In this document: in pieces, positions 55,915 through 64,000 of the stretch
How the letters are laid out: each line of letters begins with the position of its first letter
How positions within the stretch are numbered: the stretch's first letter is position 1
Assembly: GCF_007991455.1 (NCBI RefSeq)
Contig: NZ_BJYJ01000002.1
Coordinates: forward strand, 248,001-312,000
Source: Chryseobacterium hagamense
GTDB taxonomy: Bacteria > Bacteroidota > Bacteroidia > Flavobacteriales > Weeksellaceae
Direction: 5' to 3'
DNA length: 64,000 nucleotides
Translations under genes and position numbers: made by a program
The notes under the pieces: model-generated
What the model was told of the DNA's origin: nothing
What the model saw: only the letters and a program-made list of their open reading frames with translations
Databases searched by the model: none

Positions 55915-57069
55915 TTACAATTCAGGGTGCCTCTCAAAAGTCTTGTTCCGGTCGAAAAGATACCGGTAAGTGGCCAGTTTTCTCGTCACCGTCGTATCGA
56001 GATTTTCTGCGATTTTTATCATTTTGGGATTAAAATCGCCGATCCACTGCATCTCCGTAACTTTAAAATCGGTATGCTTTCTCAGATGCTGGGTTCCTTC
56101 CCAGATCATATACCCTTCAAGGCCTTTTCTTTGCCACTCCGGAACCACACCAAAAACAAGACCAATCATTTTCTCGTTTTTCCTGAATTTTTTAATCCAG
56201 AGGAATTTCAGCTTTTCCCACAATCCGAATTTCCCGTTGAGGTATTTGAACCACTGGTTCGTATCCGGCAGGTTCATCCACATGGCCACAGGCTTATCTT
56301 TTTCATAGACAAACCAGGAGATATGCTCGTTGATGATGGGTTTCATCGTCTTAAACATTTTCAGCACTTTGGATTCTTCCATGCGTTTGCCTTCACCGTG
56401 GGCTGCCCAGGCTTTATTATAAATTTCGGTAAAATCTTTAGCGAATTTCTCAAGATGGGCCTTTGTCATCGGCCTCGCGGAAATATCAGGATTCTTGCTG
56501 TGTCTGGCATGCATCAAGGTAAAAACCCTCGATACTTCGGCAAAGATGGGTCTGGAGAAACAGAGCTGCTCAAAGTAAATCTTAAAGCCGTAATTTTCAA
56601 AAAGTTCTTTATAATAAGGAAAATTATAATTCATCCCATACAAGGGCTCGATAAATCCTTCGATTACCAGTCCCCAGAATTTGTCCCGTTCACCGAAATT
56701 GATCGGTCCGTCCATGGCTTCCATGCCCCTGTCCCGGAGCCAGCTTTTGCAATGATCAAAAATAAAATCCGCTGTTTCCTGGCTGTTGATACAGTCGAAA
56801 AATCCGATTCCTCCGGTCGGCTGGTCCTGCTGATAGATTCTGTTGATAAAAACCGCTACTTTTCCTACCGTTTCATTTTTTCCGTTTTTAAATAAAAACC
56901 GGGTACATGCTCCGTTTTTGAAAAACTTATTTCTTTCAGGATTAAAGACCTCTTCAATATCAACATTCCGCGGTCTGATGTAGTTTTTGTCGTCTTTGTA
57001 AAGTCTTGCCGGAAACTCTAAGAATTCCTTTTTCTGGGAGTCGTTTTGTACTTCTTCAGCAATAATCAT
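55915..57069 (-). CDS. GNAT-like acyltransferase protein
   Basis: From the ATG at 57069-57067 (MIIAEEVQNDSQKKEFLEFP) the protein has 384 residues. The C-terminal half has a GNAT acetyl-CoA loop feature (IGLVFGVVPEWQRKGLEGYM, with VxPxxxxKG), and the N-terminal half has IGFFDCINSQETADFIFDHC. It looks like the two-lobed GNAT family common in Bacteroidota, whose substrate is unknown. It is cytoplasmic. A longer frame upstream is not credible because it runs across the folE promoter. Confidence 0.75.
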   Translation of the reverse strand: MIIAEEVQNDSQKKEFLEFPARLYKDDKNYIRPRNVDIEEVFNPERNKFFKNGACTRFLFKNGKNETVGKVAVFINRIYQQDQPTGGIGFFDCINSQETADFIFDHCKSWLRDRGMEAMDGPINFGERDKFWGLVIEGFIEPLYGMNYNFPYYKELFENYGFKIYFEQLCFSRPIFAEVSRVFTLMHARHSKNPDISARPMTKAHLEKFAKDFTEIYNKAWAAHGEGKRMEESKVLKMFKTMKPIINEHISWFVYEKDKPVAMWMNLPDTNQWFKYLNGKFGLWEKLKFLWIKKFRKNEKMIGLVFGVVPEWQRKGLEGYMIWEGTQHLRKHTDFKVTEMQWIGDFNPKMIKIAENLDTTVTRKLATYRYLFDRNKTFERHPEL

Positions 57070-57143
57070 GGGGTAAAAATGATAGTGGAGGCGAAAGATA
57101 ATGTTTTTCAGCCAAATTAAATATGACGAATAAATTTTATCCG

Positions 57144-57151
57144 TATTTTTG
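57144..57151 (+). promoter_or_regulatory. -7 promoter box for folE
   Basis: TATTTTTG matches TAnnTTTG, 16 bases before the ATG at 57168. The leader would be about 10 bases. Confidence 0.6.
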
Positions 57152-57167
57152 TGCAAATTAAATAAAA

Positions 57168-57833
57168 ATGGTTGATTTTACGGATAACGATGATGATATT
57201 TTCACGGGAAAAGAACATACCCCCATACGAGAAGATGCTTTTGATAAATCGCCGGAAGAAAAAATCGAAAAAATCACGGAACTTTTCGGAGAGATTATGC
57301 AGACCCTGGGCATGGATATGACCGACGATTCTCTGAAAGACTCGCCGAGGCGGGTGGCCAAGATGTATGTAAATGAGATTTTCGGGGGACTGCTGCCGGA
57401 AAACAAACCGGGAATTTCAACCTTTTCCAACAAATATAAATACCGCCAGATGCTGGTGGAAAAAGATATTACCGTATATTCGTTCTGCGAACACCACTTT
57501 CTGCCGATTATCGGAAGAGCCCATGTTGCCTATATTTCCAACGGTGACGTGATCGGACTTTCAAAGATCAACAGGATTGTGGATTATTATGCAAAGAGGC
57601 CGCAGGTTCAGGAAAGGCTGACGATGCAGATCGTGGATGCCCTGAAAGAAGCCCTGGGAACGAAAGATGTCGCCTGTATTATCGATGCCAAGCACCTTTG
57701 CGTAAACTGCAGGGGAATAAAAGATACGGCAAGCTCTACCATTACAGCGGAGCTTAGCGGGATTTTCAGGACCAACCCGATTACCAGACAGGAATTCCTT
57801 CATTATGTAGGAAGCCACGCGAAGCTGGATTAA
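57168..57833 (+). CDS. folE: GTP cyclohydrolase I
   Basis: FolE converts GTP to dihydroneopterin triphosphate, the first step of folate synthesis. The 221-residue protein shows DSPRRVAKMYVNEIF, the zinc and active-site segment VYSFCEHHFLPIIGRAHVAY (Cys near 107) and AKHLCVNCRGIKDTASST, the second zinc Cys. The N-terminal extension of about 30 acidic residues is variable in the family. It feeds the folate pool used by metF and metH, though it lies outside that block. Confidence 0.95.
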   Translation: MVDFTDNDDDIFTGKEHTPIREDAFDKSPEEKIEKITELFGEIMQTLGMDMTDDSLKDSPRRVAKMYVNEIFGGLLPENKPGISTFSNKYKYRQMLVEKDITVYSFCEHHFLPIIGRAHVAYISNGDVIGLSKINRIVDYYAKRPQVQERLTMQIVDALKEALGTKDVACIIDAKHLCVNCRGIKDTASSTITAELSGIFRTNPITRQEFLHYVGSHAKLD

Positions 57834-58028
57834 ATGAAATTGGAGTGTTTTAACAATATTAAACATGAACTCCAAAATATCTTTTCAGAAAAGGGCGGGG
57901 TTGGATATGAAAATATTATCAACGCAGTCGCCGGTTACTTTAGAAGAAGCAAAGGAACAGGCGAACTGGCTTCGGAAGAACAGTCTTTCAAAAGTAAAAA
58001 CATTAAAGTTAATCATGATAAAATTTAA
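57834..58028 (+). CDS. Small ORF after folE, possible truncated gene
   Basis: The ATG directly follows the folE stop (TAAATG). The 64-residue product (IKHELQNIFSEKGGVGYENI, AVAGYFRRSKGTGELA) looks like a natural helical N-terminal domain that ends early, recalling N-termini of larger Bacteroidota toxin-kinase-like proteins; this likeness is uncertain. An overlapping frame at 57865-58080 is less protein-like. It is either a small co-translated protein or the remnant of a longer gene. Confidence 0.4.
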   Translation: MKLECFNNIKHELQNIFSEKGGVGYENIINAVAGYFRRSKGTGELASEEQSFKSKNIKVNHDKI

Positions 58029-58127
58029 AAAAGTTTCACACAAAATTTTTATTACGACCATTATCTGTTGTAACCGGTAACCTGTTAAACAACCTTAAAT
58101 TTTAAACTTAGAACTTTGAATACAATC

Positions 58128-59594
58128 ATGCAATTAAAAATATACAATTCGCTTGCAGGCGAAAAAGAAATATTTAAACCCATTTTAGAAGGAAATGTCG
58201 GAATGTACGTTTGCGGACCTACCGTTTACAGCAATGTGCATCTAGGAAATGTAAGGACTTTCCTTTCCTTCGACTTTATTTACAGGAGCCTGATGCATCT
58301 CGGCTATAAAGTACGGTACGTAAGAAACATCACCGATGCCGGGCACCTTACCGATGACGGTGACGTTAACAACGACCGTTTCGTCAAGCAGACCCGCCTG
58401 GAAAAACTGGAGCCGATGGAGATCGTACAGAAATACACCGTTGATTTTCACAAGGTTCTTGAGCTTTTCAATCTCCTGCCGCCGAACATCGAACCTACCG
58501 CGACCGGTCACATTGTAGAGCAGATCGAATTAACCCAGAAATTAATCGAAAGGGGATTTGCCTATGAAAGCAACGGATCCGTTTATTTCGATGTACTGGA
58601 GTACAACAACAGAGGCCTGAACTACGGTGAACTCTCCAAAAGAAATATCGAAGAGCTTTTTGCCAACACCCGCGATCTCGACGGACAGGGCGAAAAGAAA
58701 AACCCGCAGGATTTTGCCCTCTGGAAAAAAGCTTCTCCGGCACACATCATGCGGTGGAACTCGCCCTGGGGCGAAGGGTTCCCGGGATGGCATCTGGAAT
58801 GTACGGCGATGAGCACGAAATACCTAGGCGAAACCTTTGATATCCACGGAGGCGGAATGGATCTGAAATTCCCGCACCACGAATGTGAAATCGCACAGGG
58901 AAAAGCCTGCAATGACACCGCTCCGGTGAACTACTGGATGCATGCCAATATGCTGACCATGAATTCCCAGCGGATGAGCAAATCTACCGGAAACTATATC
59001 CTGCCGATGCAGCTGGTCACCGGTGAAAACGATTTCTTTGAAAAACCGTTTCATCCGTCGATTGTGCGTTTCTGTTTTCTGCAGGCCCATTACCGGAGCG
59101 TGCTGGATATTTCCAATGACGCGATGCTGGCCAGTGAGAAAGGATTCATACGGTTGATCGAAGCCCTTAAGACATTAAATTCAGTTGCTGCAAATGATGA
59201 GAAACCATCGGGATTCAGTCTGGAAGAATGGAAAAGCAAAGCCTATGATGCTTTAACGGACGACTTCAATTCTCCGGTCCTGATTGCCCATTTATTTGAA
59301 GCGGTAAAATATATCTTTGCATTGAATGACGGCAAAGAAACCATCTCGGCAAAAGATCTGGAAGAACTGAAAACAATAATGAATGCACTTGTTTTTGATG
59401 TTTTGGGACTTCAGACCATCGAGGAAAACAACAACGAAAAGCTGGACCAGACCTTAAAAGTATTGATTGAATTAAGGAACCAGGCCAGGAAATCCAAAAA
59501 CTTCGAGCTTTCCGACCAGATCCGTGATAAGCTCCTTGCCGAAGGCATTGAACTGAAAGACGGGAGGGAAGGAACCTCCTACGTATTGAATTAG
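58128..59594 (+). CDS. cysS: Cysteine-tRNA ligase
   Basis: CysRS charges tRNA-Cys. From ATG 58128 the protein has 488 residues. The class I signatures are HLGN in [16 protein letters not shown] (HIGH variant) and RMSKSTGN (KMSKS). Zinc ligands are visible as [16 protein letters not shown] and [14 protein letters not shown] start 12 bases upstream is not favoured. A clear terminator follows. Confidence 0.96.
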   Translation: MQLKIYNSLAGEKEIFKPILEGNVGMYVCGPTVYSNVHLGNVRTFLSFDFIYRSLMHLGYKVRYVRNITDAGHLTDDGDVNNDRFVKQTRLEKLEPMEIVQKYTVDFHKVLELFNLLPPNIEPTATGHIVEQIELTQKLIERGFAYESNGSVYFDVLEYNNRGLNYGELSKRNIEELFANTRDLDGQGEKKNPQDFALWKKASPAHIMRWNSPWGEGFPGWHLECTAMSTKYLGETFDIHGGGMDLKFPHHECEIAQGKACNDTAPVNYWMHANMLTMNSQRMSKSTGNYILPMQLVTGENDFFEKPFHPSIVRFCFLQAHYRSVLDISNDAMLASEKGFIRLIEALKTLNSVAANDEKPSGFSLEEWKSKAYDALTDDFNSPVLIAHLFEAVKYIFALNDGKETISAKDLEELKTIMNALVFDVLGLQTIEENNNEKLDQTLKVLIELRNQARKSKNFELSDQIRDKLLAEGIELKDGREGTSYVLN

Positions 59595-59615
59595 AATTTT
59601 AAAATATTCAGATAT

Positions 59616-59648
59616 AAGAGCTCTCACAGGTATTGTGGGAGCTTTTTT
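59616..59648 (+). terminator. Terminator after cysS
   Basis: A 13-bp stem with two G-T wobbles (AAGAGCTCTCACA with TGTGGGAGCTTTT), loop GGTAT, then a T run. Confidence 0.88.
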
Positions 59649-59946
59649 ATGCCTATTATCCGGATATATTCTTATCATGTGAAATCGATTTATTTGGTTG
59701 TTGAATATTGAAATCAATTTTTTAAGTGAGTCTCTTGGATAGGTTTTTTTTAGGATGCTGACAAGAGAAACTTCCTGCATCCGGGTTTCCTCTTCCGGCC
59801 TGTTGATCCGATTTCTATTTTAGGTTCATGTTGATCTAATCCCTTTGATTTCAGCCTTTATCTTTATCTTAATTTTTTTTCGGATCAATCCTAAAATTAT
59901 GTAACTTAGTCATAATAAAATCATTAAACATTAAAATTCAGAAACT
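59649..59946. other. Intergenic region with dispersed repeat before the T9SS gene
   Basis: No gene is seen. It contains the third copy of the ACAAGAGAAACTTCC repeat (59760-59805) and ends in an AT-rich promoter-like leader; no good TAnnTTTG box was found close to 59947. Confidence 0.5.
59760..59805 (+). repeat. Dispersed repeat 'ACAAGAGAAACTTCC', copy 3
   Basis: About 36 of 46 bases agree with 20460-20505, including 16 identical bases at the left end. Confidence 0.65.
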
Positions 59947-61113
59947 ATGAAAAAACATTTACTTCCTTTATTCCTTTTGCTTACTGGCGCCAATGCTTTC
60001 GCACAGCAGGACTTCTTTGCACTGGTCGGAAAAGATACCCCGAATATTGTTTTCAGTGACTTCCGTGCACTCGACGGGGCGAGCGGAACTTCAGGAGAGA
60101 AAATTTTTACATCGGAGGCTCAGTCAAGGGTCTTTTCACAAAGCAGGAATGGCGCCGTTACTGAAGATAAGAATGCGCCCAACAACGCTCAGGCTGTCAG
60201 TATGGCAACGCTGGCGTATGATCCTTATAACAACAACCTGGTTTACATGCCGATGTTTTCTTCAAATATCTATGTCTTAAATGCCGGGACTAAAGAAATT
60301 ACCCTGGTGGAAAACAGCATCACAAGAGTAACATCCTGCGATATCAATTCCCATATCACGAGGATGGCCACCGGGTATGACGGAAATATTTATGCAGTCA
60401 ACAATGCGGGAACCCAGTTTCTTCAGATCAGCAGAAAAGGAAATCAGTACGTTGTGAACGATCTGGGCATTATCAAGGATGATGCTGCTAACGGCAAAAA
60501 TTCTTTCACCACCATTGAAACCGGATTCGGAGGGGATATGATTGCTGATGCGGATAACAATTTCTACATCTTTTCAGCTTCCGGCAATGTATTCAAAGTT
60601 TCAACAAAGGAACTGAAGGCGAAGTTTGTCGGAAAAATCTCCGGGATTCCCGATAATTATTCCGTGAACGGATCGGCAGTGAATTCAAAAGGAAAAGTTG
60701 TGATTGCCAGTGCCAAGGGCGCCCCTTTATATGAAGTGGATATTCATACTTTGCAGGCAAAACCTCTCGGAGGCGAACAGAACCTGCATATTTATGATCT
60801 GGCAAGTAAATATTTTGCCAACGACAGAGCCGTTTCCAATACCGTTTCAGCCAATCTTGATATCTATCCGACAAGAGTGGATGATCAGCTGATCAACGTA
60901 AATGTACATGATAAATCCGTAAAAGGAAACTTAAGGCTGAATGTATTTGATCTTTCCGGTAAAAATGTATTGAAGCAGAACCTGGCAGTAAAAGACGGCT
61001 CGCTGACCCAGCAGGTGTATCTTAAAAATCTGGTAAGCGGGGCCTATCTGGTGACCATTGCCGATGAAGCAGGAAAAATACTGCTGAATAAAAAGATCCT
61101 GGTTTCGGAATAA
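59947..61113 (+). CDS. T9SS-sorted secreted protein (388 aa)
   Basis: The signal peptide MKKHLLPLFLLLTGANAFAQ is followed by a propeller-like domain with repeated 'YDPYNNNLVYMPMFSSNIYV', 'GYDGNIYAVNNAGTQFLQIS', 'DADNNFYIFSASGNVFKVST' units. A C-terminal type A sorting domain starts around residue 310 (LDIYPTRVDDQLINVNVHDK) and ends NKKILVSE. The central domain resembles NHL/WD-like beta-propellers. It should be exported by T9SS and either cell-surface or released. The function is unknown; the following terminator isolates it from malQ. Confidence 0.8.
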   Translation: MKKHLLPLFLLLTGANAFAQQDFFALVGKDTPNIVFSDFRALDGASGTSGEKIFTSEAQSRVFSQSRNGAVTEDKNAPNNAQAVSMATLAYDPYNNNLVYMPMFSSNIYVLNAGTKEITLVENSITRVTSCDINSHITRMATGYDGNIYAVNNAGTQFLQISRKGNQYVVNDLGIIKDDAANGKNSFTTIETGFGGDMIADADNNFYIFSASGNVFKVSTKELKAKFVGKISGIPDNYSVNGSAVNSKGKVVIASAKGAPLYEVDIHTLQAKPLGGEQNLHIYDLASKYFANDRAVSNTVSANLDIYPTRVDDQLINVNVHDKSVKGNLRLNVFDLSGKNVLKQNLAVKDGSLTQQVYLKNLVSGAYLVTIADEAGKILLNKKILVSE

Positions 61114-61136
61114 TCTTTGCATACAGGTAAAACTTG

Positions 61137-61169
61137 AAAACCTTTTCAGACTTTTGGAAAGGTTTTTTT
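61137..61169 (+). terminator. Terminator after the T9SS gene
   Basis: An 11-bp stem (AAAACCTTTTC with GGAAAGGTTTT, one wobble), 8-base loop, then T run. Confidence 0.85.
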
Positions 61170-61237
61170 AATGAATATTTGATATTCATTAAGTTTTCTT
61201 TTTCAGTATTATAACGTATTTTTATAAAAAAATGTAA

Positions 61238-63889
61238 ATGAAGCTATATTTTAATGTAGGTTACAACACGAAAATAGGAGAGCAGCTGCAGTTGGTGATC
61301 AATGATGAAGGAGGCGTAGAGCAGATCCATACAATGGTTTACGGGGAAAGCGGATCATGGAAATGTGAAGTGGATTATTTCTCCAGATCAATTGCCTATC
61401 AGTACCGCCTGGTGGACGACAGGGGAAAGGTTCTCCGGGAAGAGTTTGTGCCGCATCGGCTGAACTTTCCGCACAACTACAAAGAATTTGTCATTTCCGA
61501 CGAATGGAACAATAAAAATTTTCCGGAAAATTATTTAAACAATAAAATTCTTCACAATAAACTCAATACTTTCAGGCCCGAAAAAATTTCAGTACTGAAA
61601 CGGCATACCCATCTGTTCAGGATAGAGGCACCGGTATACCATCCGGACTGGAAGGTCGTTCTGTTCGGCAGTACGGCTTCGCTGGGGAATTGGGATTACG
61701 GTAAAGTGATCCATCTTGCACAGACCGGCTTCGGGGTGTGGGAAACATCGCTTGAAATTCCGGAGAACGAATCCATTCAGTACAAATATGCACTGTACAA
61801 CAGCACGGAAGGAAAAGTGATGGAAGTGGAGAGCGGTGAAAACCGGTTTGCCGTACCGAATCAGCAGAAAGATGTTCTGCATATTGTTTCCGATCATTAT
61901 TTTAAATTTAAGCTTTACCAGATGTATCATGATGCTGGGGTAGCGGTTCCTATTTTTTCTCTCAGGACGGAAGACGGCTTCGGAGTAGGGGAATTTTCAG
62001 ATCTGAGGAAACTGGCAGACTGGTCAAACGAAACAGGACTCGGGATCATCCAGATCCTTCCGATCAATGATACGACAGCCAATTATTCCTGGACGGATTC
62101 TTATCCTTATGCTGCCGTTTCAGTGTATGCCCTGCATCCGCAGTATATTTCGCTGGAAAACCTGGATTTTAAGCTGCCGGAAAGCCTTTTGGAAGAATAC
62201 CGGACGGAAAAAGCTGAGCTGAATGCGCTGGAGCTTATCGATTACGAAAAAATGATTTCCGGAAAATGGAAATACCTGAAAGCCGTTTTCCATCAGGATA
62301 AAGAAAAGATCTATAAAGACCGGAATTTCAAAAAATTCATCAAAGACAACGAAAGCTGGCTGGTTCCTTATGCTGCTTTCTGCGTATTGAGGGATAAATA
62401 CAGAACACCGAATTTCAACGAGTGGAAAACCCATAAAAAATATATCGCAGGGAAGGTATCTGTTTTCTTTACGGCAAAAAGTAAGGATTACGATGCTTCC
62501 ATGCTGCATGCCTGGGTGCAGTACCAGCTTCATAAGCAATTGAAAGAGGCGATTGATTACACCCATGGTTTGGGAATTTCCGTAAAGGGGGATTTGCCGA
62601 TCGGGATTTACAGGCATTCCGTAGAAGCCTGGACGGAACCCGAACTCTTCGGGATGGATTTTCAGGCCGGGGCACCGCCGGATCAGTTTACGGAACTCGG
62701 GCAGAACTGGGAATTCCCGACGTACAATTGGGAAGCCATGAAAGCAGATGATTACCAGTGGTGGAAAAACAGGTTTAAGGCTCTGGAACAATATTTTGAT
62801 GCCATGAGGATCGATCATATTCTTGGCTTTTTCAGGATCTGGAGAATGCCGGTTTCGGCTACCCAGGGAATTCTGGGCTATTTTTATCCTGCCGTTCCGG
62901 TAACGCTGGACGAATTTAACGCACGCCATATTCCGTTCAGTTTCGACCGCTACTGCAAACCGTTTATCAATGATCAGATCCTGTGGAATTACTTTGGCGA
63001 AAATAAAGAAAAGGCTCTGGAATTTGTCAGCAATAATCATGACGGGACCTATTCCTTTAAAGAAGAATTCGATACCCAAAGGAAATTATCCGATTTCTTT
63101 AAAAGAAACCCGGGAAATCCGATCGGTGAACAGCTGATTTCGCTTTGTGCCAATGTTCTTTTTTTGGTGGAAGAGCGAAACGGGCAGGTGGTTTATCATC
63201 CGAGATTCAACGTATTCCATACTGATTCTTACCATCATCTGTCGGATTGGGAAAAGAAAGCAATCTATGATCTGTACAACGATTATTTCTTCAAAAGACA
63301 GGATCATCTGTGGAAGGAGAAAGCCATGGAGAAACTTCCCGTCATCCTGAATGCCACCAAAATGCTGATCTGCGGAGAAGATCTTGGCCTTGTGCCGGAC
63401 TGTGTTCCTGAAGTGATGGATGAACTGGCGATTGTTGCCTTAAAAGTCCAGCGGATGCCTTCCGACAACATTCCTTTCTATAATCCGAAAAATGCGGGAT
63501 ACCTGAATGTGGTGACGGCTTCTTCCCATGACAGTTCTACCTTAAGACAGTGGTGGAAGGAAAACCCTGACCTGACCCAGCAATATTTCAACCAGCAGCT
63601 GGGACAGTACGGGAAAGCCCCTGAAGAACTGGATACTCACCTGGCCGAAATCATCATGAAGCAGCATCTTTACAATAATGCCATGCTGGCTGTCTTTCCG
63701 ATCCAGGAATTCCTGGCCACCGATCAGCAACTGATGAATCCGAAAACGGATAACGAGCGGATTAACAACCCTGCTGTGTTTCCGCACTACTGGAGATACA
63801 GGATGCATCTTAATCTCGAAGAACTGAAAGAACAGTCCGATTTTAATGCGAAAATAGCTTATTGGGTGAAAGATAGCGGGAGATTGTAA
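61238..63889 (+). CDS. malQ: 4-alpha-glucanotransferase with two N-terminal CBM20 modules (DPE2-like MalQ)
   Basis: This 883-residue enzyme transfers alpha-1,4-glucans between acceptors (maltose and glycan metabolism). Two starch-binding CBM20-like modules lie at about 1-100 (WKCEVDYFSRSIAYQYRLVD) and 120-220 (WKVVLFGSTASLGNWDYGKV). The GH77 barrel follows, with nucleophile Asp526 in MRIDHILGFF, acid Glu714 in ICGEDLGLVPD and SSHDSSTLRQWW. The long insertion around residues 330-430 and the CBM20 pair are features of plant DPE2. There is no signal peptide, so it is cytoplasmic. With the GH13 enzyme it suits starch use. A terminator follows. Confidence 0.93.
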   Translation: MKLYFNVGYNTKIGEQLQLVINDEGGVEQIHTMVYGESGSWKCEVDYFSRSIAYQYRLVDDRGKVLREEFVPHRLNFPHNYKEFVISDEWNNKNFPENYLNNKILHNKLNTFRPEKISVLKRHTHLFRIEAPVYHPDWKVVLFGSTASLGNWDYGKVIHLAQTGFGVWETSLEIPENESIQYKYALYNSTEGKVMEVESGENRFAVPNQQKDVLHIVSDHYFKFKLYQMYHDAGVAVPIFSLRTEDGFGVGEFSDLRKLADWSNETGLGIIQILPINDTTANYSWTDSYPYAAVSVYALHPQYISLENLDFKLPESLLEEYRTEKAELNALELIDYEKMISGKWKYLKAVFHQDKEKIYKDRNFKKFIKDNESWLVPYAAFCVLRDKYRTPNFNEWKTHKKYIAGKVSVFFTAKSKDYDASMLHAWVQYQLHKQLKEAIDYTHGLGISVKGDLPIGIYRHSVEAWTEPELFGMDFQAGAPPDQFTELGQNWEFPTYNWEAMKADDYQWWKNRFKALEQYFDAMRIDHILGFFRIWRMPVSATQGILGYFYPAVPVTLDEFNARHIPFSFDRYCKPFINDQILWNYFGENKEKALEFVSNNHDGTYSFKEEFDTQRKLSDFFKRNPGNPIGEQLISLCANVLFLVEERNGQVVYHPRFNVFHTDSYHHLSDWEKKAIYDLYNDYFFKRQDHLWKEKAMEKLPVILNATKMLICGEDLGLVPDCVPEVMDELAIVALKVQRMPSDNIPFYNPKNAGYLNVVTASSHDSSTLRQWWKENPDLTQQYFNQQLGQYGKAPEELDTHLAEIIMKQHLYNNAMLAVFPIQEFLATDQQLMNPKTDNERINNPAVFPHYWRYRMHLNLEELKEQSDFNAKIAYWVKDSGRL

Positions 63890-63926
63890 ATTTAATATTT
63901 GATTATCAAATAGTTAATAATAAATT

Positions 63927-63964
63927 AAAAGAAGTTTTATCATAAGATTTAACTTCTTTTTTTT
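63927..63964 (+). terminator. Terminator after malQ
   Basis: A 10-bp stem, AAAAGAAGTT with AACTTCTTTT, around a 14-base loop, then a T run. Confidence 0.75.
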
Positions 63965-64000
63965 ATTTACATCAAAAAGGTAGAATCAAGAATTCTGCTT

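Noticed and set aside
57865..58080. 71-codon frame overlapping the small ORF after folE
   Set aside because: It is out of frame with the more protein-like 57834 frame and ends in an unnatural basic/hydrophobic tail.

Overview
The window looks like chromosomal DNA of a flavobacterium close to Chryseobacterium (Bacteroidota). The grounds are three proteins with C-terminal type IX secretion (T9SS) sorting domains, an OmpA protein with thrombospondin type 3 repeats, Bacteroidota-type promoters (TAnnTTTG -7 box), a methionine synthase split over two genes, the RDD/SpoIIM/DUF4129/DUF4350/MoxR/DUF58 membrane cluster, and DUF6443-type RHS proteins. No rRNA, tRNA, CRISPR array, insertion sequence or prophage was recognised. 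Assignments rest on motifs read by eye; no database search was possible.

Layout: (1) 98-1021 is a citrulline hydrolase-like gene. (2) 1504-14488 is the accessory island. Three tightly spaced co-directional genes encode a T9SS-sorted beta-propeller protein, a 1169-residue RHS/YD-repeat protein without a toxin tip, and a 1142-residue RHS protein ending in a variable tip after its DPDGR motif. Downstream lies an AT-rich array of toxin tips, each followed by a small exported, lipidated or membrane protein that is probably its immunity partner. Two tips carry metalloprotease-like motifs and two are glycine-rich with membrane partners. An 89-bp near-identical direct repeat joins the intact RHS core to a downstream orphan tip, and a decayed RHS core precedes another orphan. 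(3) 14562-27551 holds a GH43 enzyme, an esterase lipoprotein, an outer-membrane receptor, a 1-kb repeat-bearing gap, a recJ-nadD-hypothetical-DUF3817 run, a GH13 amylase and a YbiT-like ABC-F ATPase. (4) 27745-32732 holds smpB, an OmpA protein, yebC, an LpxH-like phosphoesterase, a glycosyltransferase and a small acetyltransferase. (5) 32963-40193 is the RDD/SpoIIM/DUF4129/DUF4350/MoxR/DUF58 cluster, followed by an OsmC-type protein with a heptanucleotide tandem repeat at its start codon. (6) 40743-45278 holds a T9SS cargo protein and a GH63-like glucosidase. (7) 45431-55341 is a methionine and one-carbon block: SAM-I riboswitch, metX, homoserine dehydrogenase, metZ, metH N-terminal part, fatty acid desaturase, metH C-terminal part, metF. 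(8) 55403-63889 holds a membrane protein, a GNAT-like protein, folE, cysS, a T9SS protein and a two-CBM20 DPE2-like malQ.

How the parts work together: region 7 makes methionine from aspartate-derived homoserine, and metF supplies the methyl-folate that the split MetH uses. The GH13, GH77, GH63-like and GH43 enzymes point to alpha-glucan and plant-glycan use. The island in region 2 is the most unusual part: a Sec-exported RHS toxin locus beside a T9SS-sorted protein, with a reserve of exchangeable toxin-immunity cassettes.
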